This document shows positions 11,239 to 23,045 of a DNA stretch of 64,000 bases, piece by piece. The DNA lies in NCBI GenBank assembly GCA_013176395.1, contig JABMLP010000004.1, forward strand, positions 1,612,001-1,676,000, in the 5' to 3' direction. The translations under genes were made by a program, and so were the position numbers. The notes beneath the pieces were generated by a model that did no database searches, had not been told where the DNA came from, and saw only the letters and a list, made by a program, of their open reading frames with translations. The number at the start of each line of letters is the position of its first letter. The first letter of the stretch is position 1. The stretch comes from Venturia oleaginea (Eukaryota > Ascomycota > Dothideomycetes > Venturiales > Venturiaceae).

Positions 11239-13653
11239 ATGCCAGGTCCTAGCAATCGAGATCTTTCTTTCCGATATCAGGTGCAAAACTTCAATGTCTC
11301 ATCTCTTAAGTTGTTCGGCGGCAACGCTTTCACTTTCGATGTTATCCTCTACTTCAACGGCATGGGTGTCCGATCCCGAGCTCTTCTTGACACCGGAGCA
11401 AACGGTTATGCCTTCATTAACCGACGATGCGCACAGAAGCTGCAACACCTACTCCCAAACGTGGATCGACGAGCCCTCGAGACACAAGCTACGGCGACCG
11501 GTTACAAAGGAAATCAGGAGGAGGCAATATCGCATGCAACGCTGTTGCACATGGAAATCGACGGAAGGCAGGAGTACAACGTTCCTTTCCTGGAAGTGAC
11601 ATTAGAACACCACGATGTAATTCTGGGAAGGACGTGGATGGCTCACAACAAGGTCGTACCGGATCCCGAGATGCAGCGCATTATCTGGAAGGATGGCCGA
11701 AAGAGAGAGACACCGATACAGAAGGTAGTGATGGTGGAGGAGGATAGGAAAGTGACGGTTAATTCGGAGGCTATCCAGAACAATATCGACAAGAGAGAAA
11801 AGAGGATGAGACAGGATGATCTTCGGAAAGCCGGCAACCAGGCTAAACGGTTTCGGGACAACGTACAGCTGCTCAAACGGCCGAAATCGACCCGACCTCA
11901 ATCTAACGGACTCGAGCCATCGATAGTAAGAAACGCGGAGTCAACGCCACTGGTACGCGAGAATGATACGATCGACACTTCAGAAGAAGACATCTCTGTA
12001 GACTCGGAAAGCAACACTGATAGTAGTTGTTCAGACCTCTCCAATTTCGGTAACTACCAAGAAGAAGACCTGCCGGTCAGATATTACCAGACACTGAAAT
12101 GGGAACAAGCAAGAGGCTGCCGCATCATGGATAAGTAAGAAACGCGGAGTCAACGCCACTGGTACGCGAGAATGATACGATCGACACTTCAGAAGAAGAC
12201 ATCTCTGTAGACTCGGAAAGCAACACTGATAGTAGTTGTTCAGACCTCTCCAATTTCGGTAACTACCAAGAAGAAGACCTGCCGGTCAGATATTACCAGA
12301 CACTGAAATGGGAACAAGCAAGAGGCTGCCGCATCATGGATAAGCAATTAAAGGCAGCCGGTACAGATATCAACGTCTTGGATTCCGGACACGATAGCTC
12401 AAAGATTGCGGGTAAGAAGCTTGACCTTTGTATGATTAACTCTTCAGGTTTCCGCTTGAACTTAAAAGACAAAGAAGTCACCGCTGGATCCATATCCTTG
12501 TATGAAATCGAAAAGAGGATGAGTGAGCTCAGGAAGGAACGAGGAATCGATTCCACTGAGGACCACCATGACCGGCTGAAAATCGCCCTAGCAGCACTGC
12601 AAGGTGAACTCCCAGAGGACGAATCCCCGGAGATGAGGACAATGATCGAGAAGAAGCTACCTAATAAGCATATACTATACAAGGACTGCTTCTCAGAAGC
12701 AGACTCAAATCGACTGGCAGAACACCGAGAAGGCGTTGACCACGTTATTGTGTTGGATGAAGGAAAGGCTGCGCCCGGTTTTTGTCCACTCTACAATATG
12801 TCCTTGGATGAGCTACAGTTTATCAAAGAATGGCTCTTGAAGAACTTGGAATCAGGCTTTATTGAGACCAGCTCGTCACCATTTGCATCACCTGTGCTCA
12901 TTGTCAAGAAGCCCACGCCCGAGGGGGAGAAGCAGAAGTTCCGCTTCTGTATTAATTACCGCAGACTCAACACGCTCACAAAGAAAGACCGATATCCTAT
13001 TCCGCTCATCACAGAGACAATGGCTAGATTGTCAAAGGCCAAGATCTTTACAAAGCTAGATATCCGACAAGCTTTCCATCGAATTCGGATGGACCCGGAC
13101 TCTGAAGACCTCACTACGTTTCGAACTCGCTACGGAAGCTTCAAATGCAAAGTCATGATGGAAGGATTGGTCAATGGACCTGCTACATGGCAGAGATACA
13201 TGAACACAATCCTGATAGACTACCTCGACGACTTCTGTACCGCTTACCTTGATGACATTTTGATCTATTCAGAGGACCCCTTGGAGCATACGGCTCACGT
13301 ACACAAAGTTCTTGAACGACTACGCGCTGCAGGACTCCATGCAGATATCAAGAAAAGCGAATTCGATATCACTGAGACAAAGTACCTTGGATTTATCATC
13401 AGTACCTCCGGTATACGCGTCGACCCAGACAAGGTAGCCATCGTCAAACACTGGAAGCAAACACGAACCGTGAGGCAGACTCAGTCTTTCATCGGCTTCT
13501 GTAATTTTACAGACGCTTCATCCGAAATTTTGGAAGGCTGGCAAAACCACTTATCAGGCTAACCAGAAAGGATACCCCTTTCGACTTTGATGAAGATTGC
13601 ATGGAGTCCTTTGAGAAGCTCAAGCATGCATTGACAACAGCTCCGTGCCTAGC
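11239..13653 (+). pseudogene. Gypsy pol (protease-RT-partial RNase H), broken
   Basis: The protease has the motif DTGANGYAFI (near 11390). The reading frame hits TAA at 12136, at the junction of a 209-bp perfect tandem duplication. After the second repeat copy the pol frame resumes shifted by 2 nt: RT fingers (LIVKKPTPEG, FCINYRRLN), LDIRQAFHRIRM, and the catalytic AYLDDILIYS near 13245-13270. A second 1-nt lesion near 13508 precedes the thumb/connection text (RRFIRNF...) and FEKLKHALTTAPCLA, where the element stops. Without the duplication, protease and RT are in one frame, so the ancestor had a single pol ORF starting 18 bp after the gag stop. Confidence 0.85.
11927..12344 (+). repeat. Perfect 209-bp tandem duplication inside pol
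   Basis: Copy 1 is 11927-12135 and copy 2 is 12136-12344. I read them base by base and see no differences. The unit begins TAAGAAACGCGGAG and ends CATCATGGATAAG. Its length is 2 mod 3, so it shifts the frame and creates the stop at 12136-12138. Confidence 0.95.
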
Positions 13654-14163
13654 CTAATCGTAATCGATTAGTTGGTTCAGAAACCTTGCAACCCACTAAT
13701 GAAGAGGTGGAGGATGGGTCGATTCTATCTGACTGATTTGATTTGGTGTGATGATATGGGCAGATGCAGACTGCGATTAATTCTAGGGACGAGAGAGTTG
13801 TTGTCGGGATGGGCATTGTGTGTCGTACCCGACCACACGGGAGATGGAGCGATATTTGTTCCAATTTGAGGAATGCTCGTCCGACTCTTTCGTATCTATG
13901 AAGATCCATCGAATCCTCAGATCCCCCCTTTCTTGAAGATAATCCCGAACCTCATACCCCACATTCATCGCCTGACAAACGACCTCCTAAAAAATTCAAG
14001 GTCGAAAGTAAGTAGCAAACACGAGTATACCAATAGTGAAAAGCAAATATCATTATATTCCACCCCCTGCCCGAATAAGCCTAAAATAACCGACCCTCCA
14101 AGCTCCAAGAACAGAAACGGGGGGTCCTCCGCGCTCTCATCAAACGAATAACTTGGCCAGAAA
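13654..14163. other. Intergenic, no supported gene
   Basis: About 500 bp between the truncated gypsy end and the stop codon of the peptide transporter. It holds the transporter's 3' flank. No domain or RNA gene seen. Confidence 0.5.
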
Positions 14164-16306
14164 CTAGTGAGTGTGTTCCTTCTCCTCCAGCTCACTAGCA
14201 GACACGAGCGAGAACTCTTCCTCATCCAAGTCTTTATACATGTACCAAAAGACAACGGTAGAAATAGCACCCAGAGCCGTTGGAACGCCAAAAATCCTAT
14301 TTATGATTAGCATGACGACATCTCTGGATATTCAGATCACCGGTGGGCTTACCAAGTGAGATAGGGATCCTTGACCACAGATGTAAACATGAGTCCAATA
14401 GCATAACTAATCGCTGACGCGAAGAGATTGATGGCGGAGACCAGACCTCGCATGTTAGGCGGTGAACGAGCATATGCGATACCATAAGCGGGCACGTTGA
14501 CGAAGATTTCCGAAAGTCCGCCCAGCGCGTAAGGGATAGCCATCCACCAAAGGGAGATTGGCGCGACCAGACCACCATCGACACATTTTTCCATGCTAGA
14601 GCCATACTCGCCACAGGGTCCGGTCTTGTAAGCGTAATGGTTAAGGAGAGTGTAGCCTAAGAATTGTCAGTCGGGGAGGACTGGTCAGTATTACATAGTG
14701 ATCTCTTACCCAATCCGCCGAGGGTTGCAATCGCGAAGCCGGTGGTGATTTGGGCAACAGCCCCGAACTTGATTCTCTTTTGTCGTAACCAAGGATATAC
14801 TCCGTAGTTCATGATGGGGATCGAGAGAATAATGGTGAGAGAGTTGAAATTGTTCATAACATCGTTGGGGACCCCGTCGCCTTTGAGCATTGTACTGAGG
14901 AAATTTGCTGCTTCGCCTGCTGGATGTTAGATATGTACCCTGAAAGTCGAGTGGACAATATCTCACCAAGTCCGTTATCGTTGATCATTTGAATTGGGAA
15001 GAAACAAAATATCCCCGTAGCTTGGAAAGCGTGTCGGACGTCCTCAACGAATCCGTCCGTCCACGGTACTTGGATGGGATGGCCACTGATAGCAATTACA
15101 GAAGGCTTGGCCGCCGCGAAGAAGTCGCCTCGGAACATCTTCAAGGCTCCTCCTCTTTTGAAACATATACCTAGAATACGTATCACCTTGCCCAGATCGC
15201 TACCACCAGCAGGTTTGAGAACGAGCCGTTTCTTCAAGAACAGCAACATTGGTAACAGCCCTAAGTACAGGACTGTCGGGATGAAGTAGGCCAGCCAGAA
15301 TCCGTGGTACTTCTCGATATACGTTGTTGGCGTGCTGAACATACCACCGATATTGATTAGTAAATAGAACCACAACATCACTCGCTCGGTTGTAGCTTCC
15401 GGATCAACAATGACTTTCTCCCCAGTCTTTAGTGTTTTAGCCACGGGGATGGTGACTGGCATCTGGTCTAGAAGTGTTGGACTGATGTTTGGTTTGAACA
15501 TTGCTAATTTTGGTCAGTATGGACCACATCACGATCAGTGGAATGCTTGCCTGCTCCAACAGCTAGTAAGTATACACTGATCACAAATGGCGCGAAAGCT
15601 GCCCCACTTGCCAACAGACTCGGCGCTGATGCCGCAACCTAAAACAGTGTTAGGAGCTCGAGAGCTTCGATGATGGCGCTACTTACCATGAGAACATGAG
15701 CTGCTGCACAAATGATGACACCCCACCAGATCAAGGTGAACCGTCCAGTCTTGGTGTCTGCGAGCCAACCAAAGAACACAGGCAGGGCATAGACCATCAT
15801 CTTGAAGGATTGGGTTATGGCACTCGCGGTTGACTGGCCTTTGCCTAGAGCACCAGCTGTAGTGTTTTTCGCACCGGGAGCAGGTGCACCAAGCCCATTG
15901 CCGCCCTTGGGCAGAGGCCTGTTAATGAAATTCGTGAATCTTACACCGTCAGCCTGTGTGGCCGTTTTACTAGCGTGATGATAGGAAGGAAAGTACTTAC
16001 AAGCCCTGGACGCCATAGTAGGAAGCACGTTCTGCAAATTCGACAGCACAGAGCCAGTACGCGATGGTGGGTATTTTTCCAGCTACTTTGCGTAGGCTAT
16101 TCTTCTCTTCCTCTGAAGGGTGGCTCCCCTCATTGCCATCATCGTCGAGTGGAAGGGAGTTGGCATCGCTATGGTAGGAACCTTTTTCGTTGACGAGATC
16201 ATCTTTGTTGCCAAGATCTCGGAGTTCCATCCCTTCCTGGGCTGCGTATGCTTTGAATTGTCAGTTAGGTTTGACGTCGAAACACAAGTTGCGACACCTT
16301 ACCCAT
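14164..16306 (-). CDS. POT/PTR2-family proton-coupled peptide transporter
   Basis: Plasma-membrane di-/tripeptide:proton symporter of the major facilitator superfamily. N-terminal acidic tail, then the family signature EFAERASYYG in TM1, GWLADTKTGRF after TM2, MFKPNISPTLLDQ in TM4, FFPIQMINDNGLG, and the C-terminal half with YALGGLSEIFVNVPAYGIAY and SPPNMRGLVSAINLF. Several short introns interrupt the reading frame (near 15970-16010, 15495-15650, 14915-14965, 14655-14710 and 14300-14350). The start is either a mini first exon at 16306-16303 spliced to the downstream ATG region, or ATG 16230. It ends with an acidic tail and TAG at 14166-14164. Total length about 600 residues matches the family. 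Confidence 0.85.
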
Positions 16307-17466
16307 AATAGTCGTCGCTTTCGCAAGTTTACGTGCCTTAACCAGTGGAGAAAGTTCTGAAGGCGAGGGATCTGAAGATAGCTAGTTACCCGTGTCTATA
16401 TGGTGTTTGAAGTATCCGCCTTCCATATTAAAAAATGGTTTCTAATTAAGCTTTAACCGATAGACCCCGTTCGCCAATCACACAAGCACACCTGACTGGT
16501 TGGAGATACGATCGAACAGGCAGGTTTGTATCTTAATATAACTCAAAGAATCGGTAGAATCCCATCTCTCTAAGTCATGGTAGTGCGGAGGTTGCTGTAT
16601 GTTTTGGCGCGATCGAGCTTCCTGGTTGAGATGACCATACAAGCACCGTTGCAACGGGCGGAGGATTCCGAATAGAACATGATCACATGCTGCCATTATG
16701 GAACAAGAACTCGAAGTCTTTTAGGATCTCTTCGGCACACATGAGTTAATCCTACATGAGATGAGGTGTCGCGATCGCGAGCTGAAGGTAGGTGACGTGT
16801 GTGGTTTCGAATAGTACCCGTGCGAACTGTCCAGGGATGAATAGATGAGTTTAATATATTCCATCAGGCATTCGAGAGGAGGCTGCGATAAGACCTGACA
16901 ATAGCCAATAGTTCATCAAATCTTTGTGGTGTTGTTCCCGACCCAGTCTGAAGAAGGGAATTGAGGAGTTGCGATGGAATTCCCCCTAAGAAAGTCATCG
17001 ATATCGGTTCTGATTGAGGTCAAGCTGCCCCTCATGCGTCCTGGCGCGGCGTATATGCTTTTTCGACTTCATCGCATCAGTCAGATGTTTCTGTCATGCT
17101 TTGTTTCATCGCGGAGAGAGTCTATGAGAAGCAGCATGTACCAAGATTCTAATCCAGATATTACCAGATTAGTACCATCTTTACTTCTCTGCCTCATAAT
17201 GGTGATGAAATTCTGCTACAGTTTTGACTGTTGTAAGCTTGTCTGGCAGGAGTTGTGATCCAAGGAGGAGTCTTGAGCAAGTAGACTGTGTACTTGGGGC
17301 AGAATCTAGCATCCAGAAAAACCTTTTTCATCGTAACTGGATGCGCTTGTAAACGTTGCTTCACCTGGATGCCACCTCAGCACCATGCAAATCTACAAGC
17401 TGGGTATCGCAGCACAAGCAACTAAATGCCATCATTATCATTATGTACCAACAACGCCCCCATCCA
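16307..17466. other. Intergenic, no supported gene
   Basis: About 1.2 kb between the peptide transporter start and the GET1 stop. Short reading frames without domains. The left part is the transporter promoter and the right part is GET1 3' flank. Confidence 0.5.
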
Positions 17467-18161
17467 TCAAGTCGCCACCGGCTTCTCCGTATTCTTCCTC
17501 TTCTCTCCCGCCTTCTTCTTTTGACCCACAACAGCACCCATAACAAGCACCAAAGTTGCGACCAAAGCCTCACTAACCATCGCAACGACACTTGAACATG
17601 CCAAAGTCCACACCTGCAAACTCACGCTACCAAGAGGAGCGCGCGGGAAACTCAATACCCATTCGGCGTAGTATGGAACCCATCCCTTTGGAATCCAGAA
17701 GAGAGCTTGCTTCGAGTACCAGAATTGTAGGAAGAGTTTGAGGCCGGTGGTGAGGACGGTGCGGGCTGTGTTTGCGCGCGAGATGAAGGCTGTTTTGGCT
17801 CCGGTGGATTCGCCGGCTGTGATGGTGTTAGTCCTTATTGCATAATGTATCGCTTGAAATATATATATGTAACTTGTATTGACATACCAATTTTCTCATA
17901 ATCGGCTGCGGCTTTGTCGTGCTGTCTCCTTAATTTTGCCCATTTTGCAAAGTCATCCTGAGCGCTTGTGGCAGCGAGCTCTCGCTTCAGACGTACGAAT
18001 TCTCGCTTTAGCATCGTTATCTTTGGAGATGATTCGGCTCTTGAAGGGAAGAGGGTTGTGTATGCGCTCCACAGGAACTCGTTGATGAGGGTTGTGCCAA
18101 TGGTGTTTACGAGGTGTACAGTGAGCTGGAGGAGGAACGTAACCAGGAGGAGGGACGGCAT
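17467..18161 (-). CDS. GET1: GET1/WRB homolog, ER receptor for tail-anchored protein insertion
   Basis: With Get2 this ER membrane protein receives tail-anchored proteins from the Get3 ATPase. Layout fits the family. TM1 at the N terminus (SLLLVTFLLQLTVHLVNTIG) is followed by a cytosolic coiled-coil (about residues 45-95: KREFVRLKRELAATSAQDDFAKWAKLRR region) that binds Get3. Then come TM2 and TM3 near the C terminus (SLQVWTLACSSVVAMV; ALVATLVLVMGAVVG) and a lysine-rich tail. One intron at about 17828-17889 (GTATGT...AAG on the minus strand), the join giving YEKIG|LTPSQ. Divergently placed from the gene at 18333 with 171 bp between the ATGs. Confidence 0.9.
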
Positions 18162-18332
18162 CTTGATTGTATGGCGAATTGATTATTATCGTGGCATAGT
18201 CTTGCCTTGTTGTTTTGGAATAATTTGGAAGCGTGGTGTTTAGAACATGACGATGAGTCGCTTGGCAGGAGCCGGGGAGAAGCTTCTGGGAGGAATTGAA
18301 TTGAACACCTACACAAACACCAATGAACCATC
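18162..18332. promoter_or_regulatory. Short divergent promoter shared by GET1 and the PTAR1-like gene
   Basis: Only 171 bp separate the two outward-facing start codons, so the two genes must share this regulatory interval. I see no clear TATA box. Confidence 0.5.
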
Positions 18333-19360
18333 ATGGAAAAGTCACAGGCTTCGAATGTTCAAAGCGGCGCGCACAATACTGCATACGACGCGCTCGAACG
18401 AATCTTCTCCGCCAATATAGACAAAGTGCTCGATATTGAGATTCTACCATCCTCAGCCGATGTACCAAACGGACACCTGTTCTTCGAAGATAAGCTCGGA
18501 GTAGGCATACCAAAGAAAGTGCTGGTAGCCGCCTTCGTAAAAGCTCGAGAAATCTACGCAGCTCGAAGCAACAATACTCAAGACAAGAGCTACCAAGTAA
18601 GCTATAAGAAACAGCATCACGCTTCGAGGTTGACTCTGTCTTGTAGGCCGCAAGCAGAGCAACTCCAATCATCCTCCTCTTCGACCCCGAATACCTTACA
18701 GCCGCGAATTTCCGGAAAAAGCATCTCCTCAGCGTACCGAAGGGAGATAATTTCCAGTTGGCAGTCAAGCGAGAATTGATATTCCTGGACTCTGTACTCA
18801 CTTCGCCTCTTCATCGACAGTCAAAATCACCTACGCTTTGGTATCATCGCTACTGGTTTCTCTCTACATCTTTAAGCCATTCGGGTCCCCCAGAGGCCGT
18901 GAGATTGGAACACGAGTTCGCCATCATTTTCCGGTCTGCAGAACAGCACCAGCACAACTATTATGCATGGCAATATGCAAGACGACTAATCTCGCTTCTC
19001 GAACCGATTATCTCCGAGGACAAAAGTGTCAGAATGCGTACTTGTAATGATTTACTGCAAGACACATACACATGGTGCTCACAACATCCCAGCGATACAT
19101 CAGGCTGGTCATTTCTTCTCTTCTTGATGCAAAGATCATCGCCGAATGTAGAAAACATCGCTTCTATCATGTGGAAGACTGCAGACCTCGCAAAGTCTTT
19201 CAAGTGGAACAAAGAGGCGCTTTGGCAGTTTCTGAGGACGACACTCCTAATGATGGATGTTGTTCCAGAGGATATTCGTACCCAGCTTATCAACTTGACT
19301 GGTGTCAAAGCCATTGGTGCTTCGAAGTTAAGGCTGGCGCATTTGGGACGAACAAGCTGA
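18333..19360 (+). CDS. Protein prenyltransferase alpha-subunit repeat protein (PTAR1-like)
   Basis: Two exons, 18333-18596 and 18647-19360, with intron GTAAGC...GTAG. The predicted protein is about 325 residues. It carries PFTA-type helical repeats, seen in SPTLWYHRYWFL and in HNYYAWQYARRLI, where farnesyl/geranylgeranyl transferase alpha subunits have similar W-x-x-R text. It also has the segment RATPIILLFDPEYLTAANFRKKHL common to PTAR1 proteins. These are related to Rab geranylgeranyltransferase alpha subunits; PTAR1-type proteins have been tied to SNARE prenylation and Golgi function in animals. Repeat count here looks low, so I do not call a specific transferase subunit. Confidence 0.8.
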
Positions 19361-19572
19361 TCAGACGAGCACCAACATGGTTTCAAATGCGATGAAGAAG
19401 GCTTTTGAGACCTTCGGACGAATTCAAAGGACTCAAAGTCAGATGTGCCTGTTCTTGAAAACGCCGGTTTTCCATGAAGTCTTTGGTCTCACTCCCAGAT
19501 CAGCAACACAAAGACGAGACCTCAAAATCATTTCGCTTTGGTAAAGGCTTGGAAAGAAGATGTCCAATCAGT

Positions 19573-19713
19573 ATCCTCTGGAAGTGGCCTATGAGTTGGT
19601 CCTCCGTGATGCTGTAAGTTTGGCGTCGGCTGGATTCTCGACTGCGAGAATGCCTCACCAACGCCAAACCTACAATTTTCCAGACGACCAACTCATCGGC
19701 CATTTCCAGGGCA
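19573..19713. repeat. Long imperfect foldback (hairpin) of ~70-nt arms
   Basis: Left arm 19573-19640 and right arm 19645-19713 are about three-quarters complementary along their whole length, with an inner perfect stem TTCTCG-ACTG-CGAGAA at 19635-19650. Because of this, reading frames on both strands encode the same text (DQLIGHFQ). It lies between two genes that converge (PTAR1-like ends 19360; transporter stop 19843). It may be a short MITE remnant or a transcribed hairpin. Confidence 0.75.
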
Positions 19714-19842
19714 CCCTATCAAAATCGACAACAGAAGTGAAAGATTCGGCGCTTCACTGTATCTTCCGACCTCGCATCTTCGACAAAGGCATTTGCTCAA
19801 AGCAATTTCGACTTGGGTATACATATGCAAACACCTGTCACC

Positions 19843-22169
19843 TCATTTCAAATTATACGCCGTATCCTTCCGAACAATATACACCTGAATCACCAACACA
19901 ACACACCCAACCACCATACTAATAGCAATAATAGGCAAATTCACCCTCGCAAACTCAGAACTATGGACATGGATATGTTTCCTAGCCAGAATATCTCTCC
20001 ATAACAGTCCCGCGAGTGAAGCACTGAAAGCAGCGGAAAAGGCGCCGTAGTTTACGCCAATGGCCATGCTGTAGACTGTGCCCCAGAATGTGCGGTCGGA
20101 GATGCTGTCTACGAGGCGGATTTTTTGCCAGGCTTGGAGCATGCGGCATAGGAGGATTGTTGTTCCGATGTTTGTGCCTGCGAACTTTGGGGTGTTAGGG
20201 GGGAAGGGGGAGAGGAGGGGAGGGGCTTACGTTGCAGAGGATTACGGAGAGGAAGGCCATTCCGCCTATTGCGCCGATGGTTCCTGTTTTGTTGACCCAG
20301 TGGTCCCATCTGGAGTTTCGTTAATCAATGATATTCGTGGTGTGGTGAGGCTCATGACGACTCACCCATGGGCGAAGACGGGAATCCATCCATTCTTTAC
20401 CAGGCCTTCGACTAGGACGAACATGGAGAATGCGAATGGGACGAGTGCGTATGGGAGATGGCTTGCAACTGCGGTCGCAGTCGGGAAAGTGACCTGCGAC
20501 CATCGATATCTCTCAGCCAGAACTGTTGATAGTGTTCGTTTGGGCTTCGGCGGTACTTCCGCCATCTCTTGAGAAGTCTGTCTCTTTTCGTACCTATCTC
20601 CAGCCGCTCTTGCATCGCCCTTCAATTGCTCGCGTGCTGGGTGTGTTGCTTGGACTGGTGATTCCTCATCCTCAACAATCACATCGGCGCTCATTCTCCC
20701 ATGAAAAGAGTCCGGAGTAGCCAGTGATGAGACTGGCAGCTTCTCACTATTCATTTGTACATCACTGTTGAACGCCACTCGTCTCGCCTCCCTCTCTTTA
20801 GCTTGACGCCTTTCTCGGGCGTCCTCGACTGCTTGCAGACCTTTGCGGGCGACGAGACGTGTAGCCTGGCGATGTTTCCATCCATACGCGACGTCCCAGC
20901 AAAAGCAAAGTACAGAGGCAGGAAGTGTGATGTAGAAGACGGGATGCTTTCCAATCTTCTCACTTGCGGCATTGAGGGCTAAGACAGTGACAAGTGTGAC
21001 CGCCATGATGATTCCTCCGGCCGCTGCACCTTTCTCATCCAGGAAAGGGTGCATGATTTCTTGCAGAGAGAGCCTTTTGCTTTCTTCGCCGACACCGTCG
21101 TCGATATCGCTTCTTTCTTCCTCTTCGGCGGCTCCTCTTGCGTGCGGGATGTTGGGGTTGACGGGTGCTTCTTTTCTGGCATCTTCTGACAGTTGTTCCA
21201 TTGTTATCTGAGTCGGAATTAGGTCCTTGTTGTTGAAGACCACGTAGAGAAGGAATGGGAACAGGATGATGGCAGTGAAAACGACTGGGAGAATCATGTT
21301 TGCCGAGTAATTGATAAATGGAATTTCGAAGGCTCCTGCGAGTACGAGGTTGGTTGGGTTTGACGAGACCAAGATGGCGGAGCCTATGTTTGCTATGGCG
21401 AATTGGGAATGGATCCAGGCTCTTGGGTGCATGATGTTTTTCGATACTCTTGTCATGTAGGCCAGAAATGCTGTGCCTGAGAGAATGACGGGATCGTTTC
21501 CAATGCAGGCGGTTAGGGTGAAGAAGAACGAGTACAGATAGAAGAACAATCTGTGGCCGTTATCACCGCCCCACAGGAGCACTTTGAAGGCCAGATATCT
21601 GACCAATCCGGAAGCATCGATGCTATTTGCAGGATTATCAGAGTGTGCTCAGCAATTCAACGACATGATGAAAGTAAAAAGCAGGCATACCTGATAGCAA
21701 TGTAGGCCAAAGAGAGGAAAAACACCATGATATCGATTGGAGAAATGTTGTTAGCTCCAATCGTTCCAGCCTTGACTTCTGCTCTTCCAATGGCTGATAT
21801 CGCGAGAAGGAATAGATCGGCGATCAAGGGAGCCGTCACAAAATTCATGGGAAACTGTAATCGCACGAATCTTGGACTTGATTCATTGTGAGGAGGTCCA
21901 TGTTCAGGGCGGCCTCTGATTCGCGAAACACTCAGAGCATCCAGAAAAGCGTCCCATAATCGTCGAGGAACATAGATGGGAATGTGAAATGGAAAAAGTG
22001 CGATTACATCTGGGCAACAGAGGGTCAGCGGGACTGCTCCTCAAACTGATGGATTTAAGTACCCTTTCGACTTACTGGTAACAACGAATATGATGAGAGT
22101 TATTATGGACCTCCAGTTCTTGATCTGGCTATTATCGAGATTGATCTCAGCAGCCGGCGCTGAGGTCAT
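19843..22169 (-). CDS. ArsB/CitM-type membrane transporter (arsenite permease-like)
   Basis: Integral membrane protein of the ion-transporter superfamily with about 11-12 TMs split by a long hydrophilic loop. Start ATG 22169 (MTSAPAAEINLDN); exons are joined by short introns (near 22025-22077, 21625-21690, 20310-20365 and 20180-20230). Family text: TACIGNDPVILSGTAF and SNPTNLVLAGAFEIPFI, the two re-entrant hairpin-like motifs of ArsB/NhaD/CitM proteins. The central loop (about residues 270-480) is charged and rich in R/K/E, with segments such as ARERRQAKEREARR. The C-terminal half resumes with SMAIGVNYGAFSAAFSASLAG. Fungal homologs are annotated as arsenical pump membrane proteins; substrate (arsenite, carboxylate or other anion) cannot be decided here, and no Acr or arsenate-reductase gene is nearby. 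Confidence 0.8.
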
Positions 22170-22356
22170 TTTGTCGATTCAATGCGCACAGCGGTGTGCA
22201 TGCAGATGCCACGGTGTACTTAACCTCCTAAGTCAATACAGTCAAGTCACAGGGTGACACTCGTTCTGTTCATCGGCTCCTATCGTTAAGTTCGTGTTAA
22301 ATCTACTTCCGAATAACTCTGTTTTGCTCGTTCAGCGTAACAGATCAGCTACATAC

Positions 22357-23041
22357 TGTTACAGATCACCTCAAGACCGAAGAGAGGGACAGCGGGACTT
22401 GCAGAGGATGGTTGGATAACAAGAAGTTGTTGTTAGGATTGATGTGAAGTGGAAGCCGTTGGGCGGGACTGGTGCAACCAGGTCAGTCCTAAGAGAGAAT
22501 AGTACGTGCAGGAGTCACGTGATATTCCCACAGTTCCCACAGCACTTGGCATTGCCCACAGTGTGGGAAGTGTGGGAAGAGCCAAGAGGTGTGGGAATAC
22601 ACCTTGGCACCCAGAACCAGAAGGGTATATAGGGAGGACGTTGGACGGACTTTCCTTTCTCTCTTCGTGGTTATCTCATGTTATGTTTCTCACATAGGAG
22701 CTTCCTCAACCTACTACAGTAGCGACCTTTTACTTAGATACAATCAAGCACAAGTCATATGCACACGAAGCAAGCCCACCCCCAACCTTCATACTAACCG
22801 ACAAGCGTTCAGGATCGATCTGGGGATCAAATCGGTTAGACGACAATTGAATTGGGAGATACATCGGACGGCTAGGATCTATTGAGCCTCCAAAGAACCT
22901 GAGCAAAGGAAGGTACTTAAGGTAAGTACTTCTACACTGATATTGCCCTTACCCCAAACCCGCGGACCAGAACAAGAGAACACAGGTGTCAAGAAGGTCT
23001 TGACATAATCAACTGTGTTGAGAAACGAGTTCCCCGTAACA
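22357..23041 (+). repeat. Solo LTR (family 2, copy 1) with 5-bp target duplication
   Basis: Begins TGTTACAGATCACC and ends CCCCGTAACA. It is flanked on both sides by CATAC (22352-22356 and 23042-23046), so it is a complete solo LTR. A second copy at 46684-47352 matches end to end apart from a few small indels, including an extra ~26 bp here near 22745-22770. It contains a symmetrical cluster of CCCACA/TGTGGG motifs near 22524-22598. Confidence 0.9.
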
Positions 23042-23045
23042 CATA

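Larger units (their letters stand above)
9192..13653 (+). mobile_element. Ty3/gypsy LTR retrotransposon, 3'-truncated
   Basis: Order is 5' LTR, repeated leader, gag with zinc knuckle, aspartic protease, reverse transcriptase, and the start of the RNase H region. Sequence similarity to the element stops at about 13653, inside the RNase H domain. No integrase and no 3' LTR follow, so the element has lost its 3' part. Internal defects: a frame change inside gag, a 209-bp duplication in pol and a 1-nt frame change near 13508. It cannot move on its own. Confidence 0.85.
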
